A stretch of DNA of 64,000 bases. It comes from JAUVDZ01 sp042568205. Its GTDB lineage: Bacteria; Patescibacteriota; Gracilibacteria; UBA1369; PNNO01. Below are positions 53,034 through 63,000 of this stretch, piece after piece. The DNA lies in the NCBI GenBank assembly GCA_042568205.1, contig JBHPJE010000002.1:42518-106517 (forward strand). The letters run 5' to 3'. Below the pieces are notes generated by a model. It had not been told where the DNA came from. It ran no database searches and saw only the letters and a program-made list of their open reading frames with translations. The position numbers were made by a program, and so were the translations under genes. The number at the start of each line of letters is the position of its first letter. Position 1 is the stretch's first letter.

Positions 53034-54074
53034 TCATTTTTTCTTGGCTTTTGCAACCCGTTTTTTAGGCTTTTTTCTTTTCTTCCGTCTTTCTTTTAAA
53101 ATTCCTGTGCAAGCAAAACAAAACTTTGTTGCTGCAGCAAATGCCACTGCAAAGAGGAAAATTCCAATTACTACAATTAAAGAATTTCGTACTACTCTTG
53201 TTTCTGTAAGTATCTTTTTAATTTCTTTACCATTACTTTTTCCAATTTTTTTCTCTAAAATATTTATTTGATTATCATTTGTTTTTTCAATTGTCATTTG
53301 CGCTTCTAAAGGAACTCCGAAATCAGTCTCACCTTCTAAAGCGATGTAATATTTTCCTGCCGGTAATTTTTCAAACTCAGATTTTTCTTTATAAGTTTTT
53401 TTACTTTCAGGAAGAACATGATATTCACCCTGATTTAGATCAAGGATTTGTACTAAATTTCCCTGATTATCAATTATTTCAATCTGCCCTGCAGGAGCTG
53501 TATGAACATTTCCTTTGTTAAACAAAACAACATCGAATTCTGTTAATCCTTCATCGTTTTGCTGAACAACACTGAAATCTTCAATATTTATTTCTTCATA
53601 CAACTCACCTTCAACAGTTAATAAGACAAGATGTGCCACCCTTACACTCACTGTTGCACCAAACAATTCTCGAGGGGCTGTTTTTGGCTTAGACTGGATG
53701 AAAAGTGAGCCATAGTATCCTTGTGAAGGTGCATCAATAGGCACTTTTATCTCATAAGGAATTACACCTGTAGATTTAGGCCCAAGTTCTATCTCATTAT
53801 TTGGAATGTGAATCCACTCCTGAAGGCTATATAAATTATCTTCTTTGATGTCATCATAAAATTCTACATCTTCATCACCATTTACAAGAAAATCACCTTT
53901 GCCCACAACAATAATCTGCTCCGTATCAGAATCATTAAATACACTAACCTGACCCTGGACTGTTTCACCTGGTTGAGAAGTGAACTCAACACGCAAAGGC
54001 GCTGCACCTATTGCATAAGCTGTAGCGCTTGTGAGAATGAAAAGACCTAAAATGTATGCGATTAGTTTTTTCAT
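53034..54074 (-). CDS. DUF916-like membrane-anchored protein
   Basis: 346 residues. Signal peptide about 1-22, two beta-sandwich domains (about 25-270; PLRVEFTSQPGETVQGQVSVFNDSD, EWIHIPNNEIELGPKSTGVIPYEIKVP, GYYGSLFIQS), a membrane helix near 300-320 with nearby cysteines (FCFAC), and a very basic C-terminal tail (KKRKKPKKRVAKAKKK). It has the domain order of DUF916-type proteins, which pair with WxL surface proteins in Firmicutes. The ATG follows directly on the stop codon of the giant gene, so the two are surely co-translated. Confidence 0.72.
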   Translation of the reverse strand: MKKLIAYILGLFILTSATAYAIGAAPLRVEFTSQPGETVQGQVSVFNDSDTEQIIVVGKGDFLVNGDEDVEFYDDIKEDNLYSLQEWIHIPNNEIELGPKSTGVIPYEIKVPIDAPSQGYYGSLFIQSKPKTAPRELFGATVSVRVAHLVLLTVEGELYEEINIEDFSVVQQNDEGLTEFDVVLFNKGNVHTAPAGQIEIIDNQGNLVQILDLNQGEYHVLPESKKTYKEKSEFEKLPAGKYYIALEGETDFGVPLEAQMTIEKTNDNQINILEKKIGKSNGKEIKKILTETRVVRNSLIVVIGIFLFAVAFAAATKFCFACTGILKERRKKRKKPKKRVAKAKKK

Positions 54075-57000
54075 TTAAGGTGTTGTGTTTAATGTGAATG
54101 TTGTATCTAAATTATAACTACCTGAAGATAGAGACCAATTAGCATTTGCATGTCCTTCGATTTGGAATATTCCATCATTAAGACTTCCTGTTGAATGACC
54201 CGCAGTTGCAGTATCAAACAAGGTATCTTCGCTGGCTTCTAATTCCCAATCAAAATAACAATCAGTAGCATTGTATGCATTATCTGTAGTACAAATTGCT
54301 GAACATTCTGTGTCATCTTCAATATTTGTATCTAACAATGTATTATCTGTATTTGTTGTAGTTGTAATTATTTGATATCCACTTTCTGCATCTGCACCTG
54401 TTCCATCTGTGACTATATCGCAGTCTGTAGTTTGAGGGAACGAAGACCCTGAACCATTATCAAAATCTGTTTCACCTGTGCTCATACTGTAGTCGATTGA
54501 CCAAACAGTATCAGATGTAGATACATGAACATCGCAAGTACCATAACCATGTCTATCAGGCGAAATTGGGCTCAAAATAGGACCAGCACTATAACCATCT
54601 CGAGAGAGGACTAAACTATTATCGCCTGCCCCATCCCCATTACAATTCTCAACAGTAATTATACCGTATGAAGTTGGAGTAAATTTGTACTGACTATTGT
54701 AATCTCCGTGTGTCCAAAGACCCGGAGCTGAAAGAGAGGTATCTTTAAATCTAGCACGCACATAATATGTAGTGCCTTTAGTTAATCCGCTTATTGCAAT
54801 GCCGTTTTCATCGTATTCAATGTCTCGAGTCCAGTCACCATCTATAACTCCATTGCCGACTCCAAGGTCGATGCCGTCTTTTCCTGTTGCATTCCACAAG
54901 ATAGTATTTCCAGCTCCACCAGTATCACTAAATGCAGCATTGTCAGCTACTTGGATATCAACACGCTCATGTTCGTTTAAAGGATCTCCAGGATTTCTAA
55001 AGTACATTGCGAATACCGGTCCGATGTCTCCGACTTCATAAACTGTGTCGCTAACACCATCAGGAGTTGCTCGATAACCAGGCTCTTCTTCTGGAGCACC
55101 AATTTCAGTTGTTCCTGTCCATGTTGCTTCAATGTGTAAGCTGTCTGGTTTGTCTGGATGGGAAGTAGAAGCGTTACAAGTAATTCCAGCTACTGTCGAA
55201 CCATTTAAGTTATAACAAACTTGTGTAGTTGCGCCTGTTAAGTCAGCGTCTGCGTTATCATCAACTTCGACTCTGTCGAAAGTATCATCAAGTGAACCAC
55301 TGTCTGAAGTTGCACTACCACCAAGTCCGTCTGTAATAGTTTCATTGTTTTGGAATCTTCCAGAAACCGGAGTAAATATTACTGTTCCCATAGTTCCATA
55401 ATCATCAATTGCTGTAATTGTTCCTGTTGCACCAGAAGTTCCACCAGTTAATGTTTGTCCTATTGTAAAGTTAGCTGTTTGAGTATCAAAATGCACTGCT
55501 GCGTCAGCAGAAGCCAAGTCTGTTTGATTTGTTCCAGATGGATTAGTTCCATTTTGATCAACTATTAAAGTGCCATCTGTATTATTACGATCACCCAGAT
55601 ATACAACTGTACCAGCTGCTGCATGAATTGCTCCACCATTATTACCTCCATAAGCATGCACAGATCCACCATCTTCACCCATATCATAAGATCCAAAATC
55701 AGGATCATCAATCAATGGAGAATCAATAACGATACGTCCACCTCCACCAGGACTCGTACCACCTGGACTGCCACCACCATCAGCAGAGATCGTTCCGCTA
55801 CCGATAAAGAATGCATCAACATCAGTAATTGGATCTACATCCTGTCTGATAATAACCGTTCCACCGGAACCAGCGTAGTAGAAGTAAGACGGTGCAGAAG
55901 TTGCAGTTGCGCTTCCTGGAACGACTCCATCATCTGTTAAAACATCACCTGATTGTAAAGTTCCAGAAATCGGAGAAATTGCAAGAGATCCTGTTCCACC
56001 ACCTAAATCAAAGTCACCGGTAATATGAGCGCTGTTTCCACTTGTGTCATATACAATCGCACCAATATTGAATGGCGAAGTACGAGAACCGTACGGGATT
56101 CCATAACCAGCTTCACCATTGGCACTAACAGTACCGTTAATTGTTATATTTCCATCTGCGTAAATTTCAACACCACCACCACCTTTACCAGTTCTATTGT
56201 TATTTAATTCACCTGTCATACCATAAATTGGAGTTGTTGCTTTTGTAGCTCCGTAAGTTGCTGCAGGAACAGCAGCAACACCTTCACCACCATAAGATCC
56301 ACCACCAGAAGTAAGCGGATTGGTGCTCATACTCACACCATCAGAGCTGATTGCTCCGCCAGTTTGAACGTCTAAATTATCTGCATTAATATAAAAATTT
56401 GATGTAGTTTGGAGTTCGTCATCACCGCCAGAGTGGATTAAACCATTGTTATAAACTGTTAAGTCACCTGAGTTTAATGTTCCGTCTAATTGATAATCAC
56501 CGTAAACATGAGTTGCTGAATTTTCTACAGTCACTGTTGATGAAAGACCTTGATCAGCGATACCTGTTGTACCTCTAATCCATAAATTATCTTTAAGAGT
56601 AACTAATGCATTTGTTGCATCAGTTGTGTCTACAATGAAGTCACCATAAACATCTAGAGGATGCTCTAAATCAGCTGTTCCTTCAACGGTAAATGTACCA
56701 CCATCGTATACGAACATTGCTGTTATATCAGTGTCAGGTGAAGTAAATATTGAGTCGTCTTCAATAGTCAAACTTCCTGTGCTGCTTCCACCAATTTCAA
56801 CGTAACTATCAGGACTCGAATTTGTAAGAGTTAATGTTCCATCAACGGTCATTGATGAACTACCTGCACCTGCATCAGTACCAATTTCAAGAGTACAGGT
56901 TGTATTTGTACATCCTGTGTGAGTATTCGTAAGAGTTACAGTTGCTTCATCATCTACTGTAATACTTGAAGTTCCTGAAGTATCTGATTGGATTTCGATA

Positions 57001-60000
57001 TTACCAATATTATAAGTATCAACACCATCCAATAAACTAGCTGTTCCTGTACCATATACATATAAGCCGTTTGTAACAGTTGTTGAGTTCGCCACATCAT
57101 CATTAGGAGCAGTAAAGCTTCCTGTTACATCCATGTTTCCTGTGCTATAAGTTCCATAGTTTGTTAAGCTAGCGCCATCAAAAATTTGAGTATCAATTGT
57201 TACTGTTGTAGTTGAATTTAAATTATTTGTTATAGTTATTGGCCCAGTTGAATCACCAGTTCTAAGTCGTTCTGTGGTGATTGTTCCTGGAGTACTTCCC
57301 AGAGCATCACCATTTTGAATAATTAGATTATCGCCACCAGCAATAAAGGCACAACTTCCAGTTCCAACATAAGTGTCAATAGTTCCGTAGTTATAAATTG
57401 TGGCATTATCACTCATAAACACACAATTGTACTCTAATGATTCTATATTAACGTTACCATCATTATCTAAAATTCCACCTTCATGTGAAGGATCACCAAT
57501 TGAAAGACTATAAGAATTGAATGTAGATGATGAATCAACATCTAATCCCTGTGCAGGAGTAGCATCTTCATTTTCAAATAAATAGAAAGTATAGGCGCTG
57601 TCAATTAGACCACTGTTTTTATTATCAAAAGTACCACCCCAAAGTTCTATTGAGGCAATATTACCAGCATCATTATAAGATGCATTGAAGGTACCACCAT
57701 CATTGTTGAAGGTACCACCATTAATACTTGGATTATGATAACCAATATTAAATGTTCCATTAGGAGTATTCAAAGTTCCTGTTGAATAATTGTTTATTGT
57801 TCCGAGTTTAAATAAGAATCCAGATTGAATTTCTGAAGCAACAGTAAAGGCTCCATTAGCATTTAGATCTCCATAGTTATCAATCTGACCATTGTAACTT
57901 GTGTTACCTACATAGAATTCATCGCTAACTGTGAATGTATCACCCACATTATTAACAAGGAGACCACCATTAGAAGAAAGATTATAACCTATATCAAGAT
58001 CTGTAGTAGTAAATGTTCCGTTGTTTGTTACTGTTCCATCAAAGAAAGCGTTTTCGTATATATCAGTTGAAGCGCTTACGGTTGTTATGCCGCCAGCGTT
58101 GTTATTATAATTACCATTTCTATAAACACTTAAATTAGTAAGTGCCATTGTTCCATCATTTCCAACAGTTCCACCGTTGTTTGAAGCATCACCAACATTC
58201 ATTGTAGGAGTTGTAAATGTTCCATCATCATTATCAAATGTTCCATACACTTCTACTGATGTAGCAGTACTTGTTGTTGAGTCGTCACCTAATGTTAGAG
58301 TTCCTTGTGAAGCTGTTGATGTACCTGCATATATTACTCCGTCTACATCAAGGACGTTGTCCATATTTGTTGTTGAGTTTGCGTAAGTTAATACTTCTGC
58401 AGTTTTTGTTCCGTTACCTTCGATTGTTAAATCGTCTCCATTAATATCAAGAATCGTATCCCAAGCACCTGTTGTGTTTGGATCACCAATCTCAATATCA
58501 CCACCATTTGTAACTGGACCGTTTACAGTTAATGTAACTGAGCCAGCGATTAGGTCATCTGTTTTTCCGATTTTTAAGGTTCCACCGACACCGTTTACTG
58601 TAGTAGCATCTTTTTCAATTGTTATATAAGTTGCAACTGTATCTTCATTAATTTCACAAACTTCATCATCTCGCACTGTTAAGCCACCTAAGTACCAAAC
58701 ACAATCTGCTTCTTCCACTTCAAATTTATAATGATCATTGTAATCTCCATGAGACCAAAGACCAGCTCCATCTGAGTCAATAAATCTTGTACGGATGTAA
58801 TATGGATTTGGATGTGCAGGATCTAAATCATAACTTGCCAGACCATCTGCATCATACTCAATATCTTCAGATCTTTCGTCAGGGTCAAGAGTTCCATTTC
58901 CACCCTGATCATCGATTGTTGTTGTTGTGTAATCCCAGATTATTGAACCAAAGGCTGCACTTGCATCATCAACCTGAATTTGCATTTGCGAAGCAGTTTT
59001 TGCATTAGTTGGATCTCTATAAATTGCACTAATTTGCGGAGTTAAATCGGCAACGCTGTAAACAGTATTATCAACACCTGTTGGTTTTGCACCAGCGATG
59101 TAACCTGGTTCACCTCCTGAGGTCGAACCACCCAAATCTGCGCCAAGATATAAAGTGTCTGGTTTGTCAGGAAGTGCAGTAGTTGAACTACAAATTGACG
59201 AACTAAATTCTGTTGAACTATTTAATTTATAACATACTTGTGGGCTTGCATTTGTTAAATCTGCAATTGCATTATTATTTATTTCTATTCTATCCCAATC
59301 TACACTTGAAGCATCAGCTAAGTCAGTTATTGAGCTGTTGTCCGGAACATTTCCACCTTGATCAATAATTAAAGTGTCACAAGGTTCTGTTGTGTTACAT
59401 GTTTTAGTATTTTTTTGCTCATCACCTGCATATACAATTGTACCTGCAGCAGCATATTCGGTAGACCCGTCATTACCACCATAAGCACTAACTGTACCCG
59501 CAGTAGCTTTACCAAAGTCATAGCTTCCAAAATCAGGATCATCAAGCAATGGAGAATCAATAACGATACGTCCACCACCACCTGGGTAAGTTCCATCACC
59601 ACCATCTGCAGTAATTGAACCAATACCTGAGAAGTATGCTCCTGTAGCTGTTGGTGAGTGGGTAATTATTATTGTACCACCGGCACCAGCTGCAGGATTT
59701 AAACTTGGAACGCCAGTTGTTGTAGCGCTACCAGGGGTAACATTGTCGTCTGTAATAATTTCACCAGAGCTAAATGTTATTGGCAATGAAGTTATATTTA
59801 AAGTAAGGGCAGTTCCGCTATTTGCAATAATTACACCAGTAGCAGTTGAGCTTGCACCTGTTAAAATTTTGCCCACAGTAAATGGCGAAGTTTGAGTGCC
59901 ATAAGTAAGATTATAATTTGCCTGACCATCAGCACTAATTGCGCCATCGTTTATAATATTACCAATAACATTAAGATTTACACCACCACCACCAGCTCCA

Positions 60001-63000
60001 TTTATATTTGTACTTGATTCACCACGTTCACCGTAACCACTAGTTAAAGAAGAAACCTTAGTTGCTCCTGTTGTAGCAGTTGGAGTGCTATTTGAATCAT
60101 AACCTTGTCCACCATAAGATCCACCACCATCATCAGCATCAACACGATCTACGATCGACACACTATTAGAACTAATTGCTCCACCTGGATCAATATCTAC
60201 ACTATCTGCATTGATCAAGAATGCAGTTGTTGTACCTACACCTGAATGCATTTTACCACCATTGTATACAGTTAAGTCGCCTGCATTTAGCGTTCCATTT
60301 AATTCATAATCACCGTAAACACTCGTTACTGAACCTTCAACTGTTACAGTTGAAGTTAATCCCTGATCAACTTTACCGGTTGAACTAATAGTATATGGAG
60401 TTTTGAAATCAACAGTTGAAATGTAAGAGTCATTGTCATCTACAATCATGTCACCTTCTATTGTAAGGCTTGTTTCAAAATCTGCTGTACCATTTATTTT
60501 AAGCCATCCTTTGTCATAAACAACAATTGGTGCACCATCTTCATCAACATCAAAAGTACCTGTGTCAGAAATATTTATTTCACCATTACCTGCTGTTCCA
60601 ACTTTAATAAATGAGTTATTTGAATTTACAGGCACTGCTAACGTACCATCAATATTTAGTTGAGATTTCCCAGTTCCTGTTTCTCTACCTACATCTATTG
60701 AACATTGGTCTGATGCTCCTCCACAATGATCAGCATGCCATATAGTCCATTCACCAACTGATAGAGTAGATGTACTATCAGTTAATTCTACTGTTGAAAT
60801 ATCAGTACCAGATGTTGGAGATTTGATTTTAAGATATCCTACATCGTAAGTATTTGTTGGGGCATTAAAGTAAACGTTTCCACCTCCGACAACATTCAAT
60901 TTGTGAGGGATATCAAGATCGTCATTTGCATTGATCACACCATCGTTTTGAACATAAACATCAGGGAACATCGTAGTATATATCATGTCTACTGTAGCAC
61001 CTGAATCTATATTATATGTTCCATCTGTATATCCAGTATCTCCACCCACTGTAATTAAATCATATATATCATGAGATGAACCTGTTTTTTCAGTAAATGT
61101 ACCACCATTCCAACCTAAGCCTCCAGTGTCTGGAATTTGTAAATATCTATTATTAGTAATTGTACCAAAGTTGTCGAATGTTGAATCTTCTCTTAAGCTA
61201 ATACGTTGGAATCTATCAACAATGCCTGTTGCTGAATTGGTAAATGCACCACTATCTTGTAATGTAATATCTCCAACATAAGTCATTAAAGAACCTTGCA
61301 TATCCATGGTTCCATTATTGGTAAATGTACTTTGGCTTCTAACAATAATTGATAAAGATTGTAATGCATTTGTTCCGTCAGGATTTAAAGGTCTTATTGT
61401 TCCATTATTTACGAGTATTCCGTATTTTGTTGAATTAGAACCGAGATCGACACCGGCACTTAATGTACCGTTAGCGCCAATATTTAGACGTCCAGGATAT
61501 GCTGGTGTAGGCCCTACTAAGAAAACTTGACCTTCAATCCAAATTCCATCATTAAGATTCAGATATCCATGAGTTGTCACATTTGTTTGACTAGCTGTCA
61601 CAATTCCATTATTTTCAAAGATTGTATCAACAAGTGACGTATTTCCGGTGATATACATAGGTCCATTTATATCAAATATTTTTGGATAGACACTATTATT
61701 TGTAATTTTTCCACCATCAATAACTCTTAGGGGATCAGAAAAATTAAATTCATTAACAGTTACGTCACCAGCATTAGTCCAATCACCATATACCATAAAT
61801 TCATAAAGATCAGCATCTGCGTTTGCAGTAGTATTAAGAACACCAGTTGCATTAATTAATAAATCACCATTAATTCCACCAGTGCTATCAATATCCATTT
61901 TTCCGTCGATATTCATTGTTCCATCAAGAATCACGGTTGTATCGAAGTCATTATCTGAATATTGGTTGCCTGTATAAACACCATTTGCATTTACTGTTAC
62001 ACTTCCCAATGAATTAATATTTGCATCATTTGAAGCGTCACCAGTGTTGTCTAAGTCCCCGTATCCATCAACTACGATTGAGCCTGTAGTGATAGTTCCA
62101 CCATCAACTAAGTTTGTAAAAGTACCATGATCGCCCGTTGTTCCACCTACATTTAATTCTCCTCCGACATCCATATCAGTTGCACCTGCGGCATTTGTGA
62201 AGTCACCCTGGTAAACAGTCATTGCATTTGTAACATCAAGGTCACCACCTGTGCTATTAGTCATAGTCCCGCCAATTTGAATGTCGAGATCTGTACCAAT
62301 TGAAGCATTTCCTAAATTTATAAATTCACCTGGTATAGGAGGGGTTTGTAAATCTTCAGTAATCAAGACATCTTCATCAATTTGGAATAAGGTTGCTCCA
62401 TTTGCATTTTCTACATATCCACCTAGGATTTCTAAACCAGCTTGATTACCAGATGGATTAGCTCCAGTTAGAGTGTAAGAAGCACCACTATTATTATATA
62501 ATTCGGCTGGGCAATCTCCAGGATATGGTCCTGCCCATACAAAAGATCTTGGTCCAAGAATTCTTGAATATAGAGCTGTGACAGAAGCGCCACTTTTATT
62601 ATAAAATTTAGGTGAATCACCAGGCACACAAGTTCCGGATAAACGCTGAGCGTCTACGATAACACCTCCTGTAGCATCAACTACTCCTCCATTTTCATTA
62701 TTAAATATTGACGAGAAATTAGTATTTACATTGGTTGAGTTAATCTCTGCATGGTTTGTAATAGTACTGCTATTTTGAAGAACTACGCCTGTGGCGTTTA
62801 CTACAGGAGTATGCGTAGAGGCATCACCATTAATAAACGAACCATTATTATATGTATTTAAGTAATAAGCATTTATAGTACCCATATTGGTACCAACTGA
62901 ATCATCACTTAAACTAATACCAAAATTAGCAGGAGCCGTTGAGGCAGTTATTGTTCCACCGACTTCATTATCAAGAGTACCTACACCAGTAGCATATAAA

